From Symsagittifera roscoffensis (taxonomy: Eukaryota; Xenacoelomorpha; Acoela; Convolutidae), in contig NC_087066.1 of NCBI RefSeq assembly GCF_963678635.1, positions 51,143,581-51,207,580 of the forward strand: DNA of 64,000 nt, read 5' to 3'. The translations under genes and the position numbers were made by a program. Shown one piece after another: positions 32,557-44,777 of this stretch. Positions within the stretch are counted from its first letter, which is position 1; every line of letters begins with the position of its first letter. The notes under the pieces were generated by a model. The model worked only from the letters and a program-made list of their open reading frames with translations, made no database searches and was not told the origin of the DNA.

Positions 32557-32965
32557 TGAGTTAGGTCGTTGAGGTTAACTCATAGAATAACTTCGGATAG
32601 GGTACACCGTCTGCTCGTCACGCTATCTTATTTTCGGCCGGATAGATTCGTGCAACTTCTTAGTCTAATACCGATCCTGATCTTACTCTTATATCTAGTA
32701 GTCTCAGGATGTTTAACTAGTCTCTGCTAGGATCAATAGATCTAGAGTATACTGGCTTATTGCGTCCGCTGAAGTTCTCTTGGAGAGGCAACTAATTTCT
32801 AAGTTAAATTCAAATCTCTCTGGTGCTGAAATTACAAGTAATTTCAGCACTTACAAATAAGTGGGTTGTTAGTTGGATGGGTTATGATTGGTTAATATTA
32901 AATATTTTACAGTGGTAAAATATCTAATTTATCAAATAAAAAAATGTAGTTTAGATCAGGTTCCA
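32557..32965 (-). repeat. 5' LTR (copy 1)
   Basis: 409 bp, TG...CA, with the outer end followed by the CTGT target duplication at 32966-32969. Confidence 0.93.
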
Positions 32966-33591
32966 CTGTTCTTGGAAAAGAAAAGCAGACAATTATCTCT
33001 CACCTGACATGAAAACTACAGAAGAGGGAATCAAACAATGCCTCATAAAACGCTTCAATTTATACCTTTTGCTTTTACCACATTCCCATAGCTGAGTTTC
33101 GTGCAATTGTTTGTTAATACGATCGAAAGTGTTAAAAACATATGTTCCGAATTTTAAACGCAATAATCACGATCGCGTTTTTTCTCTTTGGAACTTTATA
33201 TGAAGGTTCGACATTGATTTAATTATTTTTAAACTAGGGATCAATTGATGCTTCTATCTCAAAATGAAAATATATATAATTCAAAAGATACAAGATATAG
33301 GGTAGGTGTACAGTTGAAATTTTCCCCCTTTTGCATCAAAATTGTTTAAAATTATTTTCTCACTAAATCATTTTTACTGATTTATTGATTAACCATCGAT
33401 TTTAAAAACCAACAGAAGTCATAGCAGGATCAGAGGCACCTGAAAACGGGCTGCAAAGTTCCACGACGTTCCCGCAATGAGATTTCATTTGGTTGTAAAT
33501 GTAGTAAATTTTACAGAGAATGGAATCTATATTGCAAACAATTTAGTATGATTATTATTATATAATTTTTCAAAAAACAATTTACTGCGTG

Positions 33592-33828
33592 CAGGGCGGG
33601 TTTTGGAGGGGTGTTGGGCGCCAATATGTACTAACTTTGAGGGGGAGCAATGCAATTTCTTTGTCAAAATTTTCCAAAAAGTGCCCAAAAACGGGTTTTT
33701 GACCTGTTGTTTCAAAAGTTTGCCTGCTGCGCAGAAAATTTGGCCAAAACAGCGTCTTTTTAGTGATTTCGCAGTGCTCGGAAAATCTGCCCCCTCCCCC
33801 TCTCGAGAAAATCCTAGATCCGCCCCTG
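33592..33828. mobile_element. hAT-like MITE in the duplicated flank (copy 1)
   Basis: CAGGGCGGG at 33592 and a right end ATCCTAGATCCGCCCCTG to 33828, with the family's GGCGCCAATATGTACTAA and CCAAAAAGTGCCCAAAAACG interior. The 97- and 118-codon ORFs over it are MITE translations, not genes. Confidence 0.7.
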
Positions 33829-34799
33829 AGCGTGGTACTTTTTGTAATTTTATGAGGGAGGGGAGGGGGAGGGGGTTGAACACTTTTTTTTACTAAACTT
33901 TATATCTACTCTAACTTTCTGACCCGGTTAGTCAAAAGTGGAGGCAACCTGACTCATTGGAAACTGCTTTATTCAAAAAGCCCGTAAAAACAGTAAATTC
34001 CGTTAGCCAGTTAGAATTCCGTATTGAAAAATTTATCAGTGGAATTTGATTTTAAAATACTGAGAGAAAAAACAATGCGTTCAAATCAAAACTTCATTAA
34101 ATTGAAATCAGTCTTAAATAAAATGGACTTTGACTCTACCTGAATATTTCTTTTCCGCTGACTTTTCACTTAATTTGTGTTTCCAGATTTTTCTCCTGTT
34201 TTTCAAATATCTCTACTAGTAATGAATATTCAATTGAAGAAAAAACTAATAAGCATTGGCTGTCACAGAAGTTCGGCGGCAGATAATTGATATAAATTTT
34301 AAAAGCTAATTAGTTCGCTGACTACAAACTTGAACGCACAAATATATTGATCAAAGTCATTTCATATCTCTTTTTTGTAATCATGTGTATTAAGTGAATA
34401 TGCTTTTCGAACTAGTGTTTCAATTCGTACTGCTAATTGCTTAATTGTTTCATTTGGTATTCTGCGTATTTCGTTGCATAAAACTCTTTGGTGTTGTTTG
34501 TTTCTTTCAGAATCAAACATTTTTGAAAACTCTTGTGTGAATCTTTTCCAATCTGATTTTATTTCTATAGGTAAAACTAAAAACCATTTTTGAGCTGCGC
34601 CATCTAGTGTTGCTTGTATTAACGCGGTGCGTCTATGTATCCAATTTTGATGGAGTGGCGTATTAATTGGTTCAGGTCCTATATTTAAAATTAAATCTGC
34701 TGTGACTGCGTTTAAATAGTCTTCTACAGATTATTCAGGGTCTGTTCCTGTGAATACCATCAGTGGTTTATTCGATGTTATTGACGATCCACCCATGAG

Positions 34800-36396
34800 T
34801 TATGGATTCATAGTCATCTGTAGTGATTCTGCGGCGTTTGGCATTTGTGAAAAATTTAAAAGTTGATTTTTTGTTATTTCGTGTTGCTGGAGGTAATATG
34901 GAAACGGTATTTCATTTTGCATTTGAGTTGGTTGATAAGAATGCATAGTCATTGGGTTTTGTGGCGGTATTGGTTGAAAAGATTGTGTATTAAATGGGTT
35001 TTGTATATGCATTTGTTGTGGATTTTGTATATCTGTTGGATTTTGTTGGTAAACTTTCATATTTTGAGATGGTTGAGGTTGTCGCGGTCTCTGTGTGCGA
35101 TATTCCTCAGTATATGGTGCAAAAATTTCTGGTTGATGATAATCATAATCATCAGATTATAAATAGTTTGTGTTATATGGTGTATGTTTTTTATTTTTAT
35201 TTTGGTGAAAAAATGGGTAATTTTCAGTATAATCCGGTGTAGGTTGTGGATTTTCTGGAAAATTTACTGAATTGGTCGATGTTTTTGGGAGATTCCAATA
35301 ATGGGAACATACGTGATTTAAATTTTGTGTATTTTTTCGGGGAGGTTGATTTGTTTTTGTTTGGTGAGCATAATTATAATTGTGTTCTGCAAAAGTGTTT
35401 TTTTGTGAACGTTTTTCGTGTTTTTGACGGTTTTGTCATTGGTCTATACGTCTGATAGTCCATTTGTGAATATTTTGGAGCCACCGAAGGTTTAACGGTT
35501 GACTGTAAGGTTACCTGTGGTAGTAATGTATTTGTATTTTTTGTTGTTGTGAGATTTGGACGTATCGGTGAAATACTTTGTTGTGTGGTTGTTACTGTTG
35601 TTTGGACTACTTCTTCATTTATGAAGTGTGATGGTGTTTGAATATCTTGCTGTGTAAGATTTCTGGTTCCATTGAGATTTTTATTATGTATGTATGACTG
35701 TTGAATTTAAGCTGTTATTTCGTGTATCAAGTAAAAATGTATTATGATTTAATGGTGTTGCGTCAATCGTTAATGGTATTACTTTTACATAATCTCTGTG
35801 AAAAGATATTGTACTTATCGCTTGACTCGAGATATCTTGTGGAATATTTATAGATGCTGGATGAGACCATTCAGGGTCCCAAACGTAATCTGATTGTTCT
35901 GCAATGACAGTGTCGTCGTTGGTACTTTGGGGTCTGAAATTTTTTTTTGCTTGTGAAATTAAATCTAGGTTGTTGGTAAAATAATCTATTATAAACCATG
36001 CTAAAATTTTTTGCAAATCATGTTTATTGTTTTGTGAGACTGATATTGATATTGTATGCTTTTGATATATTCTATGAATACTTTTGAAAATTCTATTTCA
36101 ATATCGTCTGTTTGAATTACATATTTACGATGGGCTGTATTTGGTGTGCTGAATTCTATGGTGTAGATTCCGTATTGTTGTGTTAGGTTGCATATGTCTT
36201 TTAGATAATGCTCTATAATTTGTCTTTTGATCTTTACATCCGGGAATTCTGCTTTGCATGGACTGATTTCTGATTGAAACAAATTTACGAGTAAGTTTTT
36301 ACAAAATCGTGTTTGTCCTCTATCATGGAGTGAATCTATAAGAAAGGGAAAAACTGCTTCTTCAACTGGACTTTCGTCACTTTGAGTGTGGCTCAT
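34800..36396 (-). pseudogene. Gag N-terminal half, copy 2
   Basis: Duplicate of 29275-30871 with the same ORF pieces (36001-36396, 35684-36016, 34800-35060) and the same stops. A few substitutions, for example VHPQ to VYQQ at the start of the Pro/Gln-rich piece. Downstream it runs into the duplicated flank rather than into pol. Confidence 0.85.
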
Positions 36397-38082
36397 TTTT
36401 TCGTTTGATGACTATTAATATATAACTATCAATATGTCTAATTGGTTGATTCCAATTATATAGGTGTACTGGTTTGTGTTTATATTGCTTTTTTATTCTT
36501 CTTTTTTCTCTTTTTGATGAGTTTGAAGTTGTTTCTGAGTCGGAAAAATAAAATTGATCATGGATGGGGCAATTTTTATTTATTGATTCCTTTAATTTGT
36601 ATAGTTCGTCTAAACTGTTGGTTTCTGATTCGGAAAATGCGTTTCTATTTTTTGAAAATCTTTTTCGTGTGATTTGTCTTTGTTTGCTTATAATTTTTCT
36701 TTTTATTGTTTGTCGTTTTGTTCGAATGTATCCAACTGTTTGTGTATGTGGGGTTATTACAAGATATTATTTTTGGTTGTCTATTTCACAATTGTGTAAA
36801 ACGATTGTTTGTTTCCTAAATTTTTGAATGACATAAGGTTTAGGATGAGGGATGCTAGAAAGTTTTAGTGATTTTTATTTTCCTAGACTGTTAGTCCTTA
36901 CGATTTTTTGGTTAGCTTAACCGGGGTCTTTTTGTTCAGGGTTGGAGAGAAAAGTATATCGATTCCGGAGAATGATTTTTTTCTTCTCGTGGCTAGTCTA
37001 AGTTAAGGTGTTAACTTACTTAATCTTACTTAGGGATAGTGATTGTGTTCAAGGGTTGGAGAATAGAAAATCGATCCACAAGGTTCAGGTATAATTAGAA
37101 CGCAAGTAGTTCGTTAGATACTATTTTAAACTTACTAAGTCTAAGATCTATCCTGGGTCTGGTAAGAGGAGGGTTTAAGTGAAGGATGAATAACCGAAGT
37201 TCTTCACTGTTTAGCTTAATTTGAATGGTTTGTGTTATTCAAAATTTCCATTAGTCCTGGGTCTTTTGAAAAGGTTGGGTAGTGAATCGACGTTTGAGGT
37301 CGTTAGACACTTAATAAGTGGGTGGGGGAGAACAAAAGTGTTCTTTTTGATCCAAGGATAAGCCCTGATGATCAGAATTGAAAATTAATGATTTACAAAA
37401 ATTTATTAAGATCCAAGGATAAGCCTTGATGATCTGGTTTAAAATTAAGTAAATTTTAGTTTAAAATGGTTTAAATTTATTTAATATAAAGATTTAGTTT
37501 TTATGATGTTATTTAGCTTATGATTGCTGTTATGTTTAGGTGATGAAGCTGGAACAACAGGATGATTTATATATACTAACAATTTATTGTCATGCTACTA
37601 ATTTTTATTTTTATTTTTTAATAAATATTTTTCAAATAAATATGTTTTATATAATACTGCAGAAGTTGAGAAAACGATCTGAGATCTTTTTATTAATCGT
37701 TATTGTTTATAAGTGATTTTTTTTAGCGCCTGAAATAATCATGAAGATTTCCTTCAAAATTTTATGTTTGCAAATGAAAATCTAAATTCATTGCTAATAA
37801 GATTCTAAATATAAAAGTTTGTGTTGGCTTTTGCCGTACAACCATGAAACTAAATGGTAAGTTTCTACAAAGTCGTATATCGTCTCTTGTCCGAGGTCTT
37901 CTTCCAACCCCGGGTAGTTCTAGGATTGTGCGGAATATCGGCTCTGATCTATTGAGTCGTAGAGACATTTCAATTAAGTTATTATCGTGCAACATTTTGA
38001 AAATGTTTTGTCTAATTTCTAATCTATACTTGGTTAATTCTAAGCTATTAAGGTCTTGTTCGAGACTTATGGTTGCACCAGA

Positions 38083-38491
38083 TGAGTTAGGTCGTTGAGG
38101 TTAACTCATAGAATAACTTCGGATAGGGTACACCGTCTGCTCGTCACGCTATCTTATTTTCGGCCGGATAGATTCGTGCAACTTCTTAGTCTAATACCGA
38201 TCCTGATCTTACTCTTATATCTAGTAGTCTCAGGATGTTTAACTAGTCTCTGCTAGGATCAATAGATCTAGAGTATACTGGCTTATTGCGTCCGCTGAAG
38301 TTCTCTTGGAGAGGCAACTAATTTCTAAGTTAAATTCAAATCTCTCTGGTGCTGAAATTACAAGTAATTTCAGCACTTACAAATAAGTGGGTTGTTAGTT
38401 GGATGGGTTATGATTGGTTAATATTAAATATTTTACAGTGGTAAAATATCTAATTTATCAAATAAAAAAATGTAGTTTAGATCAGGTTCCA
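38083..38491 (-). repeat. LTR in tandem copy 2
   Basis: 409 bp, matching the LTR at 32557-32965 and followed by CTGT. A solo-looking LTR produced by segmental duplication, not by a separate insertion. Confidence 0.93.
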
Positions 38492-39117
38492 CTGTTCTTG
38501 GAAAAGAAAAGCAGACAATTATCTCTCACCTGACATGAAAACTACAGAAGAGGGAACCAAACAATGCCTCATAAAACGCTTCAATTTATACCTTTTGCTT
38601 TTACCACATTCCCATAGCTGAGTTTCGTGCAATTGTTTGTTAATACGATCGAAAGTGTTAAAAACATATGTTCCGAATTTTAAACGCAATAATCACGATC
38701 GCGTTTTTTCTCTTTGGAACTTTATATGAAGGTTCGACATTGATTTAATTATTTTTAAACTAGGGATCAATTGATGCTTCTATCTCAAAATGAAAATATA
38801 TATAATTCAAAAGATACAAGATATAGGGTAGGTGTACAGTTGAAATTTTCCCCCTTTTGCATCAAAATTGTTTAAAATTATTTTCTCACTAAATCATTTT
38901 TACTGATTTATTGATTAACCATCGATTTTAAAAACCAACAGAAGTCATAGCAGGATCAGAGGCACCTGAAAACGGGCTGCAAAGTTCCACGACGTTCCCG
39001 CAATGAGATTTCATTTGGTTGTAAATGTAGTAAATTTTACAGAGAATGGAATCTATATTGCAAACAATTTAGTATGATTATTATTATATAATTTTTCAAA
39101 AAACAATTTACTGCGTG

Positions 39118-39354
39118 CAGGGCGGGTTTTGGAGGGGTGTTGGGCGCCAATATGTACTAACTTTGAGGGGGAGCAATGCAATTTCTTTGTCAAAATTTTC
39201 CAAAAAGTGCCCAAAAACGGGTTTTTGACCTGTTGTTTCAAAAGTTTGCCTGCTGCGCAGAAAATTTGGCCAAAACAGCGTCTTTTTAGTGATTTCGCAG
39301 TGCTCGGAAAATCTGCCCCCTCCCCCTCTCGAGAAAATCCTAGATCCGCCCCTG
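39118..39354. mobile_element. hAT-like MITE in the duplicated flank (copy 2)
   Basis: Same sequence and position as the element at 33592-33828, offset by 5526 bp. Confidence 0.7.
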
Positions 39355-40256
39355 AGCGTGGTACTTTTTGTAATTTTATGAGGGAGGGGAGGGGGAGGGG
39401 GTTGAACACTTTTTTTTACTAAACTTTATATCTACTCTAACTTTCTGACCCGGTTAGTCAAAAGTGGAGGCAACCTGACTCATTGGAAACTGCTTTATTC
39501 AAAAAGCCCGTAAAAACAGTAAATTCCGTTAGCCAGTTAGAATTCCGTATTGAAAAATTTATCAGTGGAATTTGATTTTAAAATACTGAGAGAAAAAACA
39601 ATGCGTTCAAATCAAAACTTCATTAAATTGAAATCAGTCTTAAATAAAATGGACTTTGACTCTACCTGAATATTTCTTTTCCGCTGACTTTTCACTTAAT
39701 TTGTGTTTCCAGATTTTTCTCCTGTTTTTCAAATATCTCTACTAGTAATGAATATTCAATTGAAGAAAAAACTAATAAGCATTGGCTGTCACAGAAGTTC
39801 GGCGGCAGATAATTGATATAAATTTTAAAAGCTAATTAGTTCGCTGACTACAAACTTGAACGCACAAATATATTGATCAAAGTCATTTCATATCTCTTTT
39901 TTGTAATCATGTGTATTAAGTGAATATGCTTTTCGAACTAGTGTTTCAATTCGTACTGCTAATTGCTTAATTGTTTCATTTGGTATTCTGCGTATTTCGT
40001 TGCATAAAACTCTTTGGTGTTGTTTGTTTCTTTCAGAATCAAACATTTTTGAAAACTCTTGTGTGAATCTTTTCCAATCTGATTTTATTTCTATAGGTAA
40101 AACTAAAAACCATTTTTGAGCTGCGCCATCTAGTGTTGCTTGTATTAACGCGGTGCGTCTATGTATCCAATTTTGATGGAGTGGCGTATTAATTGGTTCA
40201 GGTCCTATATTTAAAATTAAATCTGCTGTGACTGCGTTTAAATAGTCTTCTACAGA

Positions 40257-41903
40257 TTATTCAGGGTCTGTTCCTGTGAATACCATCAGTGGTTTATTCG
40301 ATGTTATTGACGATCTACCCATGAGGTATGGATTCATAGTCATCTGTAGTGATTCTGCGGCGTTTGGCTTTTGTGAAAAATTTAAAAGTTGATTTTTTGT
40401 TATTTCGTGTTGCTGGAGGTAATATGGAAACGGTATTTCATTTTGCATTTGAGTTGGTTGATAAGAATGCATAGTCATTCGGTTTTGTGGCGGTATTGGT
40501 TGAAAAGATTGTGTATTAAATGGGTTTTGTATATGCATTTGTTGTGGATTTTGTATATCTGTTGGATTTTATGGGTAAACTTTCATATTTTGAGATGGTT
40601 GAGGTTGTCGCGGTCTCTGTGTGCGATATTCTTCAGTATATGGTGCAAAAATTTCTGGTTGATGATAATCATAATCATCAGATTATAAATAGTTTGTGTT
40701 ATATGGTGTATGTTTTTTATTTTTATTTTTTTGTGAAAAAATGGGTAATTTTCAGTATAATCCGGTGTAGGTTGTGGATTTTCTGGAAAATTTACTGAAT
40801 TGGTCGATGTTTTTGGGAGATTCCAATAATGGGAACATACGTGATTTAAATTTTGTGTATTTTTTCGGGGAGGTTGATTTGTTTTTGTTTGGTGAGCATA
40901 ATTATAATTGTGTTCTGCAAAAGTGTTTTTTTTTGTGAACGTTTTTCGTGTTTTTGACGGTTTTGTCATTGGTCTATTCGTCTGATAGTCCATTTGTGAA
41001 TATTTTGGAGCCACCGAAGGTTTAACGGTTGACTGTAAGGTTACCTGTGGTAGTAATGTATTTGTATTTTTTGTTGTTGTGAGATTTGGACGTATCGGTG
41101 AAATACTTTGTTGTGTGGTTGTTACTGTTGTTTATGAAGTGTGATGGTGTTTGAATATCTTGCTGTGTAAGATTTCTGGTTCCATTGAAATTTTTATTAT
41201 GTATGTATGACTCTTGAATTTAAGCTGTTATTTCGTGTATCAAGTAAAAATGTATTATGATTTAATGGTGTTGCGTCAATCGTTAATGGTATTACTTTTA
41301 CATAATCTCTTTGAAAAGATATTGTACTTATCGCTTGACTCGAGATATCTTGTGGAATATTTATAGATGCTGGATGAGACCATTCAGGGTCCCAAACGTA
41401 ATCTGATTGTTCTGCAATGAGAGTGTCGTCATTGGTACTTTGGGGTCTGAATTTTTTTTTGCTTGTGAAATTAAATCTAGGTTGTTGGTAAAATAATCTA
41501 TTATAAACCATGCTAAAATTTTTTGCAAATCATGTTTATTGTTTTGTGAGACTGATATTGATATTGTATGCTTTTGATAAATTCTATGAATACTTTTGAA
41601 AATTCTATTTCAATATCGTCTGTTTGAATTACATATTTACGATGGGCTGTATTTGGTGTGCTGAATTCTATGGTGTAGATTCCGTATTGTTGTGTTACAT
41701 ATGTCTTTTAGATAATGCTCTATAATTTGTCTTTTGATCTCTACATCCGGGAATTCTGCTTTGCATGGACTGATTCCTGATTGAAACAAATTTACGAGTA
41801 AGTTTTTACAAAATCGTGTTTGTCCTCTATCATGGAGTGAATCTATAAGAAAGGGAAAAACTGCTTCTTCAACTGGACTTTCGTCACTTTGAGTGTGGCT
41901 CAT
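40257..41903 (-). pseudogene. Gag N-terminal half, copy 3
   Basis: The first ORF (41637-41903) is cut short by a small deletion after residue ~75. A T-run change alters the frame around 41450. The middle Thr/Lys/Asn/Pro-rich tract is open at 40583-41014. The Pro/Gln-rich piece reads through the stop seen in copies 1 and 2 (here NPYLMG) and ends at the TAA shared by all copies (40257-40259). Confidence 0.85.
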
Positions 41904-43587
41904 TTTTTCGTTTGATGACTATTAATATATAACTATCAATATGTCTAATTGGTTGATTCCAATTATATAGGTGTACTGGTTTGTGTTTATATTGCTTTTT
42001 TATTCTTCTTTTTTCTCTTTTTGATGAGTTTGAAGTTGTTTCTGAGTCGGAAAAATAAAATTGATCATGGATGGGGCAATTTTTATTTATTGATTCCTTT
42101 AATTTGTATAATTCGTCTAAACTGTTGGTTTCTGATTCGGAAAATGCGTTTCTATTTTTTGAAAATCTTTTTCGTGTGATTTGTCTTTGTTTGCTTATAA
42201 TTTTTCTTTTTATTGTTTGTCGTTTTGTTCGAATGTATCCAACTGTTTGTGTATGTGGGGTTATTACAAGATATTATTTTTGGTTGTCTATTTCACAATT
42301 GTGTAAAACGATTGTTTGTTTCCTAAATTTTTGAATGACATAAGGTTTAGGATGAGGGATGCTAGAAAGTTTTAGTGATTTTTATTTTCCTAGACTGTTA
42401 GTCCTTACGATTTTTTGGTTAGCTTAACCTGGGTCTTTTTGTTCAGGGTTGGAGAGAAAAGTATATCGATTCCGGAGAATGATTTTTTTTTCTCGTCGCT
42501 AGTCTAAGTTAAGGTGTTAACTTACTTAATCTTACTTAGGGATAGTGATTGTGTTCAAGGGTTGGAGAATAGAAAATCGATCCACAAGGTTCAGGTATAA
42601 TTAGAACGCAAGTAGTTCGTTAGATACTATTTTAAACTTACTAAGTCTAAGATCTATCCTGGGTCTGGTAAGAGGAGGGTTTAAGTGAAGGATGAATAAC
42701 CGAAGTTCTTCACTGTTTAGCTTAATTTGAATGGTTTGTGTTATTCAAAATTTCCATTAGTCCTGGGTCTTTTGAAAAGGTTGGGTAGTGAATCGACGTT
42801 TGAGGTCGTTAGACACTTAATAAGTGGGTGGGGGAGAACAAAAGTGTTCTTTTTGATCCAAGGTTAAGCCTTGATGATCAGAATTGAAAATTAATGATTT
42901 ACAAAAATTTATTAAGATCCAAGGATAAGCCTTGATGATCTGGTTTAAAATTAAGTAAATTTTAGTTTAAAATGGTTTAAATTTATTTAATATAAAGATT
43001 TAGTTTTTATGATGTTATTTAGCTTATGATTGCTGTTATGTTTAGGTGATGAAGCTGGAACAACAGGATGATTTATATATACTAACAATTTATTGTCATG
43101 CTACTAATTTTTATTTTTATTTTTTAATAAATATTTTTCAAATAAATATGTTTTATATAATACTGCAGAAGTTGAGAAAACGATCTGAGATCTTTTTATT
43201 AACCGTTATTGTTTATAAGTGATTTTTTTAGCGCCTGAAATAATCATGAAGATTTCCTTCAAAATTTTATGTTTGCAAATGAAAATCTAAATTCATTGCT
43301 AATAAGATTCTAAATATAAAAATTTGTGTTGGCTTTTGCCGTACAACCATGAAACTAAATGGTAAGTTTCTACAAAATCGTATATCGTCTCTTGTCCGAG
43401 GTCTTCTTCCAATACCGGGTAGTTCTAGGATTGTGCGGAATATCGGCTCTGATCTATTGAGTCGTAGAGACATTTCAATTAAGTTATTATCGTGTAACAT
43501 TTTGAAAATGTTTTGTCTAATTTCTAATCTATACTTGGTTAATTCTAAGCTATTAAGGTCTTGTTCGAGACTTATGGTCGCACCAGA

Positions 43588-43996
43588 TGAGTTAGGTCGT
43601 TGAGGTTAACTCATAGAATAACTTCGGATAGGGTACACCGTCTGCTCGTCACGCTATCTTATTTTCGGCCGGATAGATTCGTGCAACTTCTTAGTCTAAT
43701 ACCGATCCTGATCTTACTCTTATATCTAGTAGTCTCAGGATGTTTCACTAGTCTCTGCTAGGATCAATAGATCTAGAGTATACTGGCTTATTGCGTCCGC
43801 TGAAGTTCTCTTGGAGAGGCAACTAATTTCTAAGTTAAATTCAAATCTCTCTGGTGCTGAAATTACAAGTAATTTCAGCACTTACAAATAAGTGGGTTGT
43901 TAGTTGGATGGGTTATGATTGGTTAATATTAAATATTTTACAGTGGTAAAATATCTAATTTATCAAATAAAAAAATGTAGTTTAGATCAGGTTCCA
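43588..43996 (-). repeat. LTR in tandem copy 3
   Basis: 409 bp, followed by CTGT; matches the other 5' LTR copies apart from a few substitutions. Confidence 0.93.
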
Positions 43997-44275
43997 CTGT
44001 TCTTGGAAAAGAAAAGCAGACAATTATCTCTCACCTGACATTGAAAACTACAGAAGAGGGAATCAAACAATGCCTCATAAAACGCTTCAATTTATACCTT
44101 ATTGAATATATCTCTACTAGTAATGAATATTCAATTGAAGAAAAAAACTAATAAGCATTGGCTGTCACAGAAGTTCGGCGGCAGATAATTGATATAAATT
44201 TTAAAAGCTAATTAGTTCGCTGATTACAAACTTCAACGCACAAATATATTGATCAAAGTCAATTCATATCTCTTT

Positions 44276-44777
44276 GTAGGTACCTGCTGTTTGCACTGTT
44301 TGTATTTATTAACAGCATCACTTTTAAAAAAATTATTTCAATCGCTCTCAAAAAAAATCCTGGTTTTGTTTTTGGAAAAAGAAATTCGCCAGCAAAAATG
44401 TCGTTTTTTCTTCAAAACAATCCAAAAATAATGATAATATAATAATAAATTGTTTCCAAACGATATCTAGTTACAAAGTTATTTATAAAAATTTATAAAT
44501 ACAAATTAGAATCGTTCGGGAGAAGACCATTAAGCCAACAAGACCCGTTTTCAGGTGTCTCATTCAGCGGAGAACAAAAAAAAGTACTTAAATTATTTAA
44601 TCCACCGGTAACCATTTTCTATCGGTAACCATTTTTTAAACGTAAAACCTCTTTATTCGCACCCACCTTTAAACCATTCTCTATAAAAAAAATTAATTTA
44701 GTTTTCTCAGGTAGCCTTTTCTACCCATAACTTAGAAACCAACAGAAACAAGTTCTACTTATTGATCAAAAAAAGTC
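44276..44777. other. Unique flank, no gene
   Basis: Original right flank of the LTR element beyond the triplication breakpoint, leading to the 3' side of a LINE fragment. No long T-tract marks the LINE tail. Confidence 0.5.

Larger units (their letters stand above)
14752..32965 (-). mobile_element. 18.2-kb Ty3/Gypsy-class LTR element with envelope-like and accessory ORFs
   Basis: Two direct repeats of 409 bp (14752-15160 and 32557-32965) bound the element. Both begin TG and end CA and are flanked by the 4-bp duplication CTGT (14748-14751; 32966-32969). About 17 mismatches were counted by eye between them, roughly 4%. The minus-strand order gag, RT, RNase H, integrase, then an envelope-like ORF is that of Ty3/Gypsy errantivirus- or retrovirus-like elements. 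At 18.2 kb it is about twice the usual 7-9 kb. The excess comes from a long leader and at least three extra ORF regions. Gag, RT and env are broken, so this copy is inactive. Confidence 0.9.
28858..34376. repeat. Tandem segmental copy 1 (5' part of LTR element plus 1.4 kb flank)
   Basis: It spans gag from about residue 48 of the 706-aa frame, gag N-terminus, leader, 5' LTR and 1.4 kb of flanking DNA. It is repeated at 34377-39902 and 39903-44275. Copies 1 and 2 differ at few positions, apart from a 6-bp insertion in copy 2 (AAACTA-type, near 34577). The flank (32966-34376) holds a hAT-like MITE and otherwise no gene. Confidence 0.93.
34377..39902. repeat. Tandem segmental copy 2
   Basis: 5526 bp, nearly identical to copy 1 and starting at the same gag position (GTAATCATGTG). 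It carries the same gag frame change near 36010 and stops near 34800 and 34732. It contains an LTR (38083-38491), leader and flank. The primer-site candidate has GGTTGCACCA instead of GGTCGCACCA. No pol is attached. Confidence 0.93.
39903..44275. repeat. Tandem segmental copy 3, with internal deletion
   Basis: Starts at the same gag position as copy 2. It lacks about 1.13 kb of flank (equivalent of about 33072-34205, including the MITE) at 44098 and then continues into unique DNA after TATCTCTTT. It is more diverged than copies 1 and 2, with several small indels. Confidence 0.92.

Noticed and set aside
32236-32572. 77- and 84-codon ORFs on both strands of the leader (repeated in all copies)
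   Set aside because: Both strands open over the same stretch, overlapping primer site and leader; no domain, and explained by base composition.
33584-33836. Target duplication for the MITE at 33592
   Set aside because: GCGTG occurs on both sides but with an offset base and not 8 bp, so it was not called.
33527-33896. ORFs on both strands with an ADLGFSR peptide (and duplicates at 39053-39422)
   Set aside because: This is the translation of the CAGGGGCGGATCTAGG MITE terminus, not a gene.
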